Positions 42,301-53,967 of a DNA stretch of 64,000 bases are shown piece after piece. The notes under the pieces were generated by a model. It was not told the DNA's origin, ran no database searches, and saw only the letters and a program-made list of their open reading frames with translations. Positions within the stretch are counted from its first letter, which is position 1, and every line of letters begins with the position of its first letter. Position numbers and translations under genes: made by a program. This DNA is from Xiphias gladius (Eukaryota; Chordata; Actinopteri; Istiophoriformes; Xiphiidae), in assembly GCF_016859285.1 (NCBI RefSeq), contig NC_053409.1:22577976-22641975 (forward strand), given 5' to 3'.

Positions 42301-45300
42301 GAGAAAAGGGACTCGGTCATTTTGACCAGCATCAGCACCATCGCCGCAGACAAGAGCAGCCCCAACCCGGAACTTCCACACACGAACATGACACCTTCTC
42401 AGGTACCAGCCACACTCCTGTCATCTCTAACGCTATTATCTACAATGGAAGCTGAATAGAAAGACGCATGTTGGGAAATGGTACTTCAGTCTCTTGGGCC
42501 TGATCAATTTGGTCTGCAGAGGTCATATTAACCCACGTAGATATGCAACCTTGACCTCAGTAATCTTTTATCTACTGAGTAGTTCAGTCTTGAGATAAGC
42601 TTGTAAAAAAAAAAAAAAACAGTGAGTCTTCACTGAAATCTTATCTGAAGAAACTGTGTGCTCGTTAGAGATCTGGCGTTCACCACGGCCCTCTTTCACA
42701 AACACACCTGAAAGGAAAGCATCGTTGACTAAGACTGGATGAGCGTAATTCAAACTCTTTATCAGTCACTGGGGTGTGAGTTGATGTGTGTCACATGCAC
42801 AAAGTGTAATTGTCTAAATGCGGGCAGTAAATCAAAAATATTTCCATTGAGTAATTCGTTGGGCTGTTATCAATCCCACGGGGTGATTTAGAGCCGCTGT
42901 TAATGTTTAACGGTCGAATCTCTTGTGTAATATGGAGGAATCTGCCTCTTCGAAGCGATCAAAATACCAAACAAACAGACATGCCGGCACACAGAGGGAA
43001 CAAGTAGTGAAACCAGGCCTCAGTTCCTTCTTCTCCTGGTAAAAGCTGGAATTGTCTGAGTTGAGCACAAGGGCTCTTTGTTTGGCTGCGGCTAATAGAA
43101 GAGGCGTTTTGTCACCGCAGAGTATCTTTGACCAAATCGCAAAAGGCTCTTTTTATGCCCACCTGCTCTCCGGTTTCCCATTAACAACACTTGGGCCTTT
43201 ATATTTGTAATCGAAGAGTTCTGTTGCAAAAGCCGCGCATCCATTTAGGGAAAACATTTCCTGTAGTCGATTAATCAGTATCTTTTACATTTGTTGGACC
43301 CAAGATGGACAAGATTTGTTGAATAAAGCTTTCAGTCAGTGAGATTTCCCCACAGTCCTTATTTTTAGCCACGCTAGTGACATGGCTCTTTGGATGGCAA
43401 TGAATGTCTGTCGCATGGTCGGCCGGTTTCGTGCAGGCCTACACTGTCTTCAGGAGATGAATCCCTCCACACTTTGGCGATCCCCTGACTTAACCATGGC
43501 ACTGCCATGAGTTTATGTGCGAAATGTCTCAACAGCTATGGGATGGATTGCCACTAAATCTAGCATAGACGTCCACATCCCCCACAGGGTGAATGGTAAT
43601 AACTTTTCAATTTGTCCAGTACAAAAAGTAAGGACATTCTCATCAGCCTCAGTATAGTGAGACTGATAAAATCTGCAACGCCAACCTCGGTTTGAAATCA
43701 TTTTGAAACGGTGTCACCATTACATGGTTTCTCCGCCAGAGACCACTGACAGGTTCATTCTTCAGCTGTAAGATGGTCCACTACGTAAGTGCCTCAGTCA
43801 CAACTTTTAAAAAAAACCAAAACATAAATCTGTGGGATTTATGTGAAGATTGTTGTCGCTATCCAAAACAGCCTCAAAAATCCAGTATTAGTCAGGCTAT
43901 CAGCCTCAGCCTTTACCTCTTGTTTACTAATTATTAGCAAAAATGTTAGTACGTGGACATGCTAAATTGAGATGGTGACATTACACCTGCTAATCACCAG
44001 CTGATGTTAGCATTTAGCTCTAAAGCGCTGCTGTGCCCAAATACAGCCTCTCAGAGCTGCTAGCATGGCTGCAGATCCTCTGTCTTGTGGTGCAAGTTTA
44101 AAAATACCCTTGCCACTGCAGTTAAAATTAAACATGTGGGGTATTTCAGCAGTGACATCCAATCTTAATTTAAAACCTAAACATCTGTTGCTCTCTAGTT
44201 TGTAATATTTATGAGGAAATTCCTTAACAAAGTATTGATCAGACGCCACAAGCAAAAGGTTCAACTTTGTCCTTATTTTTCTGGATGATTTGAACTTTGG
44301 TTTTTAAACATACAGATATCATTGTGTGTTATCTTCGTGGCTCACTAAATCCACATATGCCCTTCCCTGCATTTGACTCTTCTTCATTAAATTCAAACAC
44401 TAGCAGTAGCCATGTGCCTATAACCTGTCTCGTCGCTCCGCAGGAACCTGGTGTGACATGCCACTGGCTGCGCGGGCAAAGCATGACCAGCATCAAGACG
44501 GTGGCGTGGATGATAACTCTGAGCGACGCGCTGCACAACTTCATCGATGGTCTGGCTATCGGGGCTTCGTTCACCGTGTCGATAATGACGGGGTTCAGTA
44601 CGTCTACTGCAATTGTATGTGAGGAGTTTCCCCATGAGCTGGGTGAGTGACAAGCAATGTAAAACCATCCACCATGTAGCCTCCCCAACCCCTGCTGAGT
44701 CATTACAAACTCACGCTGGGCAGTCAAACATTGCGCAAACCCACAGGACTTTACTTTAAATTCTTGTGGACATCCCAAAGTTACGAAAGATACCAGTTAT
44801 GCCAGGTTGAAGGTTTTGTGGGAATGTGTATAAAATGACACCGGACATTTAGGATATTTTCGTTTGACGGGATGGTGCGGCGGTAAAAACATGGTGTCTT
44901 GGGTTTTTAACCTTTGGACTAAATGTTTTTACAAAGTGTAAACATCACATCGCTTCAGTGAAGAGCTGGAGCAAGTTGATACAGAATATGTATGTATCTC
45001 TGATACTGTGGGACAGGGTGGGATCAACTCACACTGAAAGGCCCATTAAGAATCCATGATCTTTATCGGCCTCTACTGACCAGCTGAAAAACCGCACCAA
45101 AAAATCTTTTCCAAGACACATGTTGTCTTCTCCTGTGCGTCTTCAGAATGAAAATGCGCGTCTGCCAGTTACTTTAGAGACAAGACAGAGATGTCTAGGA
45201 GAGAAGAGGGATATTGTCACACAAAGCATGGAATCAAAACACTGTGAGAGTGAGGGGGGCGTTGTTACGAGCTTCATGAATCTTTCAGCGGGTCATTTTT

Positions 45301-47542
45301 TTCCCCCCAAAACTGAATAAAGATTTTGAGTGTCTGGGGGAGTAATTCTGTAAAGTCCTGTCAAGCCCTTAATGATTTTTTATTTATTTTTTTTTTACTT
45401 TGGGGCAAAAAAGTCTTATCTTTTGCACCTTTAACCTCAACCCTAAAGTTTGAGGAAAAAAAGAAACTACAGTATATTACAGTACTTTTCACTTCCTTTC
45501 GACGCTTTCTTTACGGGTATGAGTATCACTGGACGAAGTACGTTTTTGGTAGAAATAACATCAGTATCTTTGTCTCATCAAAATAATTTAAAAACTCTGT
45601 TAACCAAACCGTTACATTGCAAACTATTTTACAGAGCAAAATGCATCACGTTCAGACTGCCTGTTTAACTTTCTCTTTATTGTTTCAATGCTGTGCGTTC
45701 TCTGCAGGTGACTTTGTGATCCTCCTGAACTCCGGTATGAGCATCCCCCAAGCCATTTTCTTCAACCTGCTGTCAGCGGTTTCATGTTACGTCGGCCTCG
45801 TGTTCGGAATCCTGCTCGGGAGCAACTTTGCCCCCAATGCAATCTTTGCCATCGCAGGAGGAATGTTCCTGTATATTTCACTGGCTGACATGGTGAGTTA
45901 GATTACATTATCTGAGGACTACTGGGAGAAGGGTCAGCCTTTTTTGTCTGAGAATGTCTGTGTCTGTTTTGCCGTGGAATGATGCTGATACTTTTTTTTT
46001 TTTTTAAATAATAACAAGGCCCTGGAGTCCAATGCCAATTGTAAGCATCCAAGTTTCATCAAAATTAGTGCTGTGTAGCGGTTAGTGGCTTTACAGGATA
46101 AGGCTGGTGTTGTTCTAGACTTATATCATTGTCAAAAATCCCATGAAAAGACCAAAACCAGCAATGTTTCTACGTACTTTCAAACTTGCCTACGCCCTCT
46201 GTGGCGTAAGGCCCAAGCCCATTGGTTTCTGCTGAAGAAAGAAATGCTTAAACAGCAGTATTTTAATATCAGCGTATGAAATGGTGACATTAAAACAATG
46301 CGACGGTTTGGAAGGAGCCGCACGAAATTGATGAACCTCACGGTCTGCCTTTCCAGGCCACAGCTTTACCGTTCCGGTGGACTCTCACGGCTCTCATACC
46401 GTCGTTTTGGGCCGCAGCATGCAGCTGTTGTCAGTGAAAAAGGAAAACACACCGTGCACTGCCTGCTCAGCAGCAAGCAGCCGACAGGCACATTTAGGGG
46501 CCAGCTGGTGGACATAGTAGAGCCAGATATTTCCCTCAGTAGTTGTGGAAAACCAGAGCAGAGCTCAAAAATCCCATTTGTGGGCAGACACTTGTCTCCA
46601 GTAGATGTTAATGTTACTCTGTGTCTGCTGGATGTGTAGACAGACAACTTTTTTCCTAACACATTCAACATATCGACGTAATGTTGATAATACACTATGT
46701 CAGTGCGGTGTTTACTGCTTGTTGCGCTGCCCTCAAGTTGCCCAAAAAAAAAAAAAAAAAAATCAGTGAATGCTGGTTTCAAATTGATCAAAAATATACA
46801 GTACAATTTTATTGTATTAAAAAAAGGCCAAAAATGTTCAGAAATAACTGCACACAGTAGTTTTTAGCAAACATTTCTCAAACGGGAGTAAATTTGAGAT
46901 GATACGAAGACCCCCTCATTAAAGGTTACATATTTCTGTGAGCTGAGAGCACTTTAAGCAAAGGAGTGATTTCTTTACCTTCAATTGGTCAATTTGGATA
47001 ATTTTAGATACCTGAAGAAGTAAAACAGTCCAGCATCTTAAAGATAAATATCCTAAAAAATAAACATAATTTTATGGAGGAGAAAAATGCATTTGTTCCT
47101 AACTTGTTAATTAATTCACAACCTTAAATTTGGAGTGGAGCTATAGCAGTGTTTGGGTACACAGGGAATTACTGTTAGTAGGACAATTCGACTGCTGGGT
47201 CGACATCAGCAGTCAGGCACTGACAGCGTTGACTTGTGGCCTTTTTTCCAGTTTCACTGCACACGAACAACATAAAACTTGTAGCCACACAGACCAACCC
47301 ATTCACGCTTCCCGTTCGTATACTATTACTTCCCATTATATTGTGCGTCAAAGGATTGTATGAGACAAAATTCTGATTGTCATTCCTCATCACAGTTTCC
47401 AGAGATGGAGAGCATAGCCCGGGAAGAGAAGCGAACTTCCGCCAAGATCGTCTTCTTCCTGATCCAGAACGCAGGGCTGCTGACCGGGTTCACCATCATA
47501 CTACTGATCACCATGTTTGCAGGACAGATCAACCTGGGCTAG
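36331..47542 (+). CDS. slc39a8: Zinc/manganese transporter ZIP8
   Basis: LIV-1 subfamily ZIP importer of Zn, Mn, Fe and Cd (metal-bicarbonate symport in mammals), at the plasma membrane and lysosome. Eight coding exons: 36331-36555, 37339-37501, 40606-40775, 40934-41056, 42232-42402, 44444-44642, 45708-45892, 47396-47542. They total 1383 nt, 460 aa, exactly the human length, with all phases consistent. The signal peptide is residues 1-20. N-glycosylation sequons at Asn42 and Asn90 match the human positions within two residues. The ectodomain ends in a CPAVLTQV (PAL-type) motif. TM4 has [10 protein letters not shown] (His315, Asp319) and TM5 has EEFPHELG (Glu344, Glu345, His348). Glu in place of the usual first His of HEFPHE is the signature of ZIP8/ZIP14. 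The cytosolic loop of exon 5 carries fewer His than human ZIP8. ZIP14 is excluded by closer overall match and synteny with manba and ube2d3. Confidence 0.96.
37753..37793. repeat. Perfect 15-bp hairpin
   Basis: GTTGCATTTCATTCA at 37753-37767 and its exact reverse complement at 37779-37793, with an 11-nt loop, in slc39a8 intron 2. No homology to tRNA or other known RNA. Confidence 0.75.
38700..39028 (+). repeat. GCTGCAAC-family repeat, 5'-eroded
   Basis: TCTGACCAACAGTCCAAAAC, CCCCAAGATTTTCAGTTCAC, TTTTGAGAGGCTGGAAATAA, AAATGTTTGGGATTTTGG and a closing ACTAATCGATCAACCGCA, in slc39a8 intron 2 (37502-40605). I see no exon in the rest of this 3.1-kb intron. Confidence 0.55.
41800..42075 (+). repeat. 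Fish repeat: GGATGGATTGCCATGAAATT type
   Basis: Two successive diverged units (TTAGATGGATTGCCATGAAA and CAGATGAATTGCCATGAAGT) followed by CACCATCACCAGGTCAC and AATATGTCCAGTACTTATGA. This is the layout of a common percomorph repeat with internal tandem units. In slc39a8 intron 4. Confidence 0.6.
43440..44085 (+). repeat. Fish repeat: GGATGGATTGCCATGAAATT type, longer copy
   Basis: Same family as 41800-42075: TTTGGCGATCCCCTGACTT, GGGATGGATTGCCACTAAAT, CCCCCACAGGGTGAATGGTA, CATCAGCCTCAGTATAGT, then the 3' part TGATGTTAGCATTTAGCTCT and AGCTGCTAGCATGGCTGCAG. In slc39a8 intron 5 (42403-44443). Confidence 0.6.
46298..46640. other. Unclassified GC-richer block in slc39a8 intron 7
   Basis: More GC-rich than its surroundings and open on both strands (113 and 146 codons), but without splice sites giving an in-frame slc39a8 exon; exon 7 joins exon 8 directly in homologues. 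I suspect a diverged interspersed repeat. Function unknown. Confidence 0.3.
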
Positions 47543-49425
47543 AGGAGAGGAAGACACAAACTGGAAATAAAAAATAGTCACAAGCTGCTTTCATTTCTGC
47601 TCACAGCTCAGTCGTCTGGGCAGGAAAGTGAATGTAAAGTGAATGTTTTGTACAAACAAAATTAAATGTTTAAAGGAAAAATCACGCTTTTTAAAAAAAT
47701 CTTTTGACTATCAATTTAGTGGAGCGTTTACTCCATAAAAAGGGGAAATCTTACAATCATTTTATGTATGGAATCTAGACAAATTTGTTTTAAGGAGATA
47801 ATAAATTATTTTTTCTGTCCTCATATATTTTGAAATATCTTACATTTATTGTACCTCAGTGATGCTGCATTGTAAACTAACATATGCTGTGTTATTGTGA
47901 CGATTGTCATTATTTGGCTGTTATGGCAGCAGAGTTTGACCTCTACGTTTTGTGACCTCCCGGACCTTCACTGGCTGTTTTTCAAGGTTGCATAGCTGGA
48001 GCTTTTCCCCCATTCACTTGAAGGGGAAAGTGGTCTCGGTCTTGTGGAGCCCACTGTATGTTTTAAAGAATTCACCGTGCTGTCTGCCAGATTTTAGACG
48101 CTGAAAAATGTTAAGATTTCGATGACACCTGTGGGACTGATGCATCTCATCTTCCGTGCTCCTGTTGATCAAAATATGACTTTCTTTTACAAGTATTATA
48201 CAAAAAAAAAAACTATCCCAACATACACACATGGAAAAAAACCCCTCAATATAACACACAATATGCCTACCCTGTGAAACCCCCACCCAAGAAGCTACAA
48301 CAATACCTTCAAAATGTAAAATGATCAACAATAGGAAACACTGCACAATATATATCATATATCAGTCACTCCAATTTTTCATCCCAGTGACCATAGACCA
48401 TAGACCATTAGTTTTAAATGAATAAAAATGACATCTCTCAACCAACCGCCATGAGGGCTAACAGGCACGTGAATGTAACAACTTCGTAAATATTCATAGA
48501 CCATGACATGAACTTTGAGGAACTTTTTTTTTTTTAAACTGGTGCTTGCCATGTAGAGGTTTACACTTTTTGAGTTTTGGTAAAAAAAAAAAAAATTTTC
48601 CTCATCACTTATTTACAGTACACTGATGGCCTCTGAGTAGCAGTGACTGTATGAGTAATACAATTAACCAACATGGGACATCGTAAGTACCAAAGAGTAC
48701 AGATAAAAACTTCTCGACAATGAAAATGGACCAATTATAAACAGTATTTTTGCATTGTTCATTCATTTACTTTTAATTTTTATTGTTTCACATTTTCTCT
48801 CCTTGTATGCAAATCACTTTCTTTCTTTTTTAAGATTATATTGGAAATAAAGCCACTAAATTTGGGGATTTCTTAACAAAAAAAGCTGGTAAACTACAGA
48901 ATTTCTTTGAATTTTTATGTAATTTAGTTTTGTTCATTTCACTTTTTTACTGTGTATAGAGGTAAAAACAAACGGTAACAATATGCTGCTTTTATTGCAT
49001 GCATAATATTGTACGGATATCTCTGTTTTATAATGTGATCAAATCTAAATTGTAAAGATAGGAAAGCAGAAACACATTTCTGCTACACAAGGTTATGTTT
49101 ATTTAGACTTTCTCTCAGTGTTATGCTTTCTTTTTAAAATTACTGGATCATTTAACTTTTTTGGGACCCTGAAAAATATTCAAAAAGGAAAAAAAAAAAT
49201 CCAAAGACAGAGGACATTGGTTTGTTTTAAGGGCTCAAAAGCCAAGCCACTTGCTAAATGATTAAATACTGTCTTGTTTCTATATGGTAACAACAAAATA
49301 GTTAACTCTCAAATTTGTAGAACATACATGTAATGTAATAAGTGATTTAATGTGTTTGACGAACATTCCCCAAATGTATTTATTTATGTAATATTTGGTT
49401 ACTTACCTACCTTTAATAAAAAGCA
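47543..49425 (+). other. slc39a8: slc39a8 3' UTR and downstream AT-rich sequence
   Basis: AATAAA hexamers at 47566, 47800, 48846 and 49415. The first is only 24 nt past the stop and is probably too close. A triple CCATAGAC tandem lies near 48390-48410. No other gene is seen. Confidence 0.4.
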
Positions 49426-49659
49426 ACGTTATGCAGGGAGTTAGTCGGCCAATCAACATTAAATAGGAAGTGGTCTAAGTCGCTTTCAAGTCCCAACATA
49501 CAGCCCGTAATTTTCTAAATTCTTGGTACATTGTGAGCAACCGAGTGGCAAAAACACCTACCGTATGCCTCCGAATTCTAGCCTTGAGTCAGGTACGTCG
49601 AGAATATCTGAGCCACGCTTGGTCAAAGTTTTAACAAACCTGTGTCAAAATAGCAGCAG

Positions 49660-49854
49660 GAACATGTAAAGAGATCCCCGCGCTGAACTGACTTGGGTTC
49701 TCTTCTTTCCCGTTCTGCCGACTTTACCTGAATGCACCATACCCGAGCTTCCTGGGGACGTCGCAGGTCAGTGAAATGAGACGATTTTGAGTTAATCACA
49801 ACTTGGCCGCGCTCAGCACATTCATACTCCACTTTCAAGGGTCCCCATAAAACA
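49660..49854 (+). promoter_or_regulatory. Possible 5' UTR exon and promoter of the NAT8-like gene
   Basis: CG-containing sequence ends in AAAACAG|GTAAGTGG (donor at 49855), the best donor upstream of the single coding exon, whose acceptor ends at 52041. This would give an intron of about 2.2 kb and a short 5' UTR. Inferred; no transcript evidence is available. Confidence 0.3.
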
Positions 49855-50207
49855 GGTAAGTGGTGTTTATTTAACGTTTTTACTCCTACGGGAATCTCAG
49901 AGTGATTGTGGACTCAAATCTGCTGCTTTGTGATGCTAGCACTGATGCTAGCTGCTGCTAGCTAATCAGCGGAATTAAACTCTTGTCCGTTTACTTCCTA
50001 CAGGCGAAGTTGGTCAAACGGCTCTGAATAGGGATCTCGGTAGGGTTTACTAACGTTGCCTAGTTTACAGTTAAAATCGTAAGAGACCCATGTGACAAGC
50101 ACTAATCTGGTCGTCAGTTTACGGGGCCATTGTAGTCAGAGGTGAACCTGCTCTATTATCATTTAACCTCAGCCTGCAGCAATGATAATTCATGGTGTTT
50201 TTACTGC

Positions 50208-50430
50208 AGTGGGGGTAAGTGAAAGTCGTTCATTTTAAATTCGACTTTAAAATAAAAGTAAAGAAGTACTATCAGCAAAAGTACTTGAAAATAAAAGCAT
50301 TCCCTCTGCAGAAACCTGGCCCCTGTAACTGAAATATTACAATAAATGACATTTTTAATACGGATGCATCAATGTGTTGGCAGCATTTTGGTGTTGTAGC
50401 TGCTCCAGGTGGAGCTGTGCTATAGTGCCG
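50208..50430 (-). repeat. Truncated GTGGTGGAAAGTAA-type fish repeat
   Basis: Shows the family's other end: AAAGTAAAGAAGTACTATCA, GCAAAAGTACTTGAAAATAA, then TGGTGTTGTAGCTGCTCCAG and GGTGGAGCTG. Between slc39a8 and the NAT8-like gene. Confidence 0.45.
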
Positions 50431-51134
50431 TTTTGAGCACTCCAAAGATAAATCTGAGGGGTCATGAGATGATTAATGGGAGAGAAAAGAAAAAAAGAAA
50501 TATCTCTGATACACAAATGTTGATTTTTATTTAAAAATATGCAGTGCCACATACAACATTAAGAGTAAAAGCCCCGAATTCATAAACTAACATACATTAT
50601 GTAAAAAGAAAAAAGTATTATAGTATCATGTACTATCATAGTACTGTTTGATTATTAACGTCTTACTATGTTAGCAGTATATTAGCTATGTTTTATAGTA
50701 TACTTACCCCACTTACTAATGGGGACTTTGAACTATAGAATTAACAGCCAGCCAGAGTGATACCGGATTTTTGAGGTTGATACTGATATCAATATTTGAG
50801 AGTTAAAAGATCCAATAATGATCAATTGGCGGATATTACAGATGACATAAGCAGACGTTTTTCGATGAGGAACCCTTTAAATTTAAATGGAACACTGCAG
50901 CTCTCAGATTAATGGATTAAACGTACACTGTTTTCCTCTGAAATGAAGTGCAGTGAATCTCTACAAAGTTTCACAAACTGGAATATGGAAGTGCAAGTGG
51001 TTCTCAGCTGTACTTCAGTACAGCATTTAGTACTGTATACCTGCAACCTCTGATTCATGCATTACAAGTTACCAGAGTCCAAAGTGATACCATCGGATTT
51101 CTTAAGTAGTTGAACTAGCAACCTAAAAAACTAA

Positions 51135-51370
51135 AAACTAGAGCCTGACCGATATATCGGCCCATATTAGCTCATTTCTGATAAACCGGTATTGGCATAT
51201 ATGTCGCAATTGTTAAATATTTGAGAGAACCTTCTCAAAAACATTTATTTATGTTACGGGTTGTGCAAAGAAAATTAGCATCAGTCAATATGTCCTTATC
51301 AGATTATTTTTAAACTCTTAAATATCAAGATTGGCATTGGTCTGTATCAGGCTATACTAAAAACCCAAAG
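51135..51370 (+). repeat. GCCTGACCGATATATCGG fish repeat
   Basis: Starts AGAGCCTGACCGATATATCG with GGCCCATATTAGCTCATTTC and ATCAAGATTGGCATTGGTCT, the pattern of a common teleost MITE-like repeat. A related fragment lies at about 50740-50880. Confidence 0.55.
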
Positions 51371-51649
51371 TATTTGAACGATCATAGCTCAAATTGAGAA
51401 TATGCTCGCAAATGGTTAATTTTTTTACTTAGTACTTCACTACGATGATTAGTTGATTATCTGATGATTATTATTATTATTAACCATCTGCTGTATTTAT
51501 TGTTGTGTCATACCATTTAAAATGGTCTATCCCTCTTGGGATTAGATGACATACTATAATATGACATATAAATAACAATTTCTGGCATATAAATAACAAT
51601 TTCTGGCTACTCAGATTCATTCTCAGAAGAACAAAAAAAAAAGCCTTGA

Positions 51650-52020
51650 TACAAAACATTTTTTCTTAATGACCCGGCATTGTCGAAATACTCACCCAGA
51701 GCAAAGGTTTCCATGATTTGATATTATCAATGTCTTCCATAAGATCCAACTTGTTTCTCGAGTTACAATACAAAGGACAATACAAAACAAAGTGCATTTC
51801 ATTTTCTCCTTCATTTAACTCACATAACTGACAAAGCCGATCCTAATCTTCAATACCAACATAACGTCCCATTTCCAAAAGCAATGCTAAGATGCCACAA
51901 TTAATTTGGACACACGGAGATCTTTTCTTTTTAGGCAGATTCAATTTCACATAATTTTCAGTGATGAACTCAGTTTTGATTAAACCATATCTCTCTTTGA
52001 AATGAAGTCTGCTAATCCTC
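51650..52020 (-). mobile_element. LINE (non-LTR) ORF2 3' fragment
   Basis: On the minus strand the reading LEMGRYVGIED, stop, DRLCQLCELNEGENEMHFVL then YCPLYCNSRNKLDL has the Cys-x2-Cys...His-x4-Cys pattern and the GRY.GI and HF.L.CP blocks seen at the C-terminus of fish LINE ORF2 proteins. One in-frame stop is visible and the reverse-transcriptase part is missing, so it is a dead 5'-truncated copy. It ends just before the NAT8-like coding exon. Confidence 0.65.
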
Positions 52021-52053
52021 TGCTCCTGTTTTATTGGACAGCAGAGCTGAGCC

Positions 52054-52728
52054 ATGGCCAGTATTCAGATTCGGAAATATCGGGACGACGATGCCGAGAC
52101 AGTAAAGGAGATCTTCACCCTGGGGATGAGCGAGCACGTGCCTTCATCCTTCATGCATGTTCTAAAACAGCCGCTTACCCAGATGGTGCTCATGTGCATA
52201 TTCTGCGCTCTCATGACCAGCTCCAAGTCCTTCCTGCTGCCCATCCTGGCCGTCACCCTGTTCCTGGCCGGAACCCGGCAGTTTGTCGTCTACATGTTCA
52301 ACAAATACATCGACACCACCCTCAGGAAGGACCTCAACAACATCTGTGTGACATACGTGACGCAGAAGGACTCGTGTTTTTGGGTGGCTGAAAGTGATGG
52401 TCGGGTGGTCGGCACGGTGGCTTGCCTCCCTGCTGAGAATGCGCCTGGGTGCTTGGAGCTGAAACGCATGTCTGTATGCCGCAGTCACCGTGGGATGGGC
52501 ATCGCTAAGGCTCTGTGTCGGACAGTGGCTGATTTTACACGTGACAGGGGTTATCCAGCAGTCGTCCTGTACACCTCTGTGGTGCAGACAGATGCTCAGA
52601 AGCTGTATGAGACCATGGGCTATGAGAAGATAAGAGAGTTTGTTGCTCCTGAGCTTACTGCCAAACTCCTCAATTTCACTCTGTTTGAGTACAGACTGGA
52701 TTTACAGAGAGACAACCAAAAGGACTGA
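52054..52728 (+). CDS. nat8: NAT8/camello-family N-acetyltransferase
   Basis: GNAT-fold acetyltransferase of the NAT8 (camello) family; mammalian members sit in the ER membrane and acetylate cysteine conjugates or lysines. Single coding exon, 224 aa (human NAT8 227 aa). N-terminal IRKYRDDDAETVKEIF is followed by a hydrophobic hairpin at about residues 46-82 (VLMCIFCALM, FLLPILAVTLFL), which anchors the family to membranes. The GNAT core starts with SCFWVAESDGRVVGTVA. The acetyl-CoA loop is RSHRGMGIAKAL, and LYETMGYEKI is the C-terminal motif. The ATG context (GAGCCATGG) is strong. The acceptor TTTTATTGGACAG ends at 52041, 12 nt before the start, suggesting an intron in the 5' UTR. An AATAAA at 53119-53124 is a likely poly(A) signal. 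Exact orthology to NAT8, NAT8B or NAT8L cannot be settled; it resembles NAT8 more than the brain aspartate enzyme NAT8L. Confidence 0.9.
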   Translation: MASIQIRKYRDDDAETVKEIFTLGMSEHVPSSFMHVLKQPLTQMVLMCIFCALMTSSKSFLLPILAVTLFLAGTRQFVVYMFNKYIDTTLRKDLNNICVTYVTQKDSCFWVAESDGRVVGTVACLPAENAPGCLELKRMSVCRSHRGMGIAKALCRTVADFTRDRGYPAVVLYTSVVQTDAQKLYETMGYEKIREFVAPELTAKLLNFTLFEYRLDLQRDNQKD

Positions 52729-52904
52729 AACTGACATAAAGATTCCAGGGCAACTGTACCATCTGTTTATCCGGTTTCTGTGCTTATGTTTTTTCCAGCA
52801 TGTATTGCACTTACGGCAACCAAACCCTCAGGACAGCACAGTACCCACATGAGAAGCAGTACTCAACACGCTAGCATTACAAGATCAGGTTTGTTTTCTC
52901 TTGT

Positions 52905-52924
52905 TACACACACACACACACACA
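52905..52924. repeat. (AC)n microsatellite
   Basis: AC run in the 3' UTR of the NAT8-like gene. Confidence 0.85.
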
Positions 52925-53244
52925 GAGGAAAGAGCCATCCTTCATTATTGCTTTCTCAGCAAACCATTTTTAGACAGTTGTTTATATGTAACATTAGTTT
53001 AAGGAAGTCTGCTTGTCCATGGTCACCCTCTCAAAAGTTTGTATTGATTGAGCTTCTCGAAAGTCCATTGATTATTTCATTTTGTAAAGGATTTAATTCA
53101 TTTCTACATGATACTTAGAATAAAATCATATATCTGAAGTTGGTCGTATAATTTTTTTAACATTCATTAACTTCCCTGGACTGCCATTAGGGATGCACTG
53201 ATCCATTTATCAGCTCTGATACTGATCATATTAAAGGGAAACTC

Positions 53245-53640
53245 CACAGATTTTACACATTGAAGTCTGCGTAAACACAGGTCTTAAAAAAGTACTACTA
53301 CATATGTTAAAAAAAAAAAAAGTCTTCTGTGTCCTCAGTTGGAGCTGAAGACTACAAGTCTGAAAACTAAAAAAAAAAAAATCTGGGGAAGTGGAGTTGG
53401 AAAGAAGTGAGTGTAGCGGACCTCTGTAGCCCGCTCCTCATCTCTGTTTGAGGCTTGCAGCTCGGGGCTACATTAGCCACTACTGGCATAACAAACCCAA
53501 ATCTCCACCCAAACTGTCTGCAATTGCGTGGCGTTGTGGGTAATGTGGGCACCAGGTTTTGACAAGGAAGGAGACTGTGCAGATTAAAAAAGATATCTCT
53601 GGTTCTGCTGCACAGACTTGATACTGACATGACTGATCCA
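53245..53640. other. Probable interspersed repeat, unclassified
   Basis: GTTGGAGCTGAAGACTACAA, CCTCTGTAGCCCGCTCCTCA, GTGGCGTTGTGGGTAATGTG and CACCAGGTTTTGACAAGGAA look like a familiar fish repeat, directly followed by a GCTGCAAC-family copy. It follows a GGGATGCACTGATCC repeat start near 53190. Confidence 0.35.
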
Positions 53641-53665
53641 CATTAAATACTGTTTTTGTCAATGT

Positions 53666-53967
53666 CATTTTCATTATTAATCTGCTGATTATTTTCTTGA
53701 TTAATCGATTAATTACTTTGTCTATAAAATGTCAGACTGACCAAGAATCAGTCCAAAATCCAAAGATATTCAGCTTACAATGATATAAAACAGAGAAAAG
53801 CAGCGAGGCCCCACTCCTGGGAGTCTGGAACCTGCAAGTGTTTGGCAATTTTACTTTAAAAAAAATTACTAAAATGATTTTTATGTCATAAAATAGTTAC
53901 CGATTAATCTTCTGCTGATTAACTTATCGACTTATTGATTAATCGACAAATTGCTGCAGCTTTAGTT
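53666..53967 (+). repeat. GCTGCAAC-family repeat, near full length
   Basis: ATTATTTTCTTGATTAATCG near the start, GTCTATAAAATGTCAGA, CAGTCCAAAATCCAAAGATA, then TTGATTAATCGACAAATTGC and the terminal TGCAGCTTTA. The least eroded ends of the family in this window. Confidence 0.65.

Noticed and set aside
46298-46806. Long open frames on both strands in slc39a8 intron 7
   Set aside because: Not needed by the complete 460-aa ZIP8 model and resembles no protein; probably repeat-derived.
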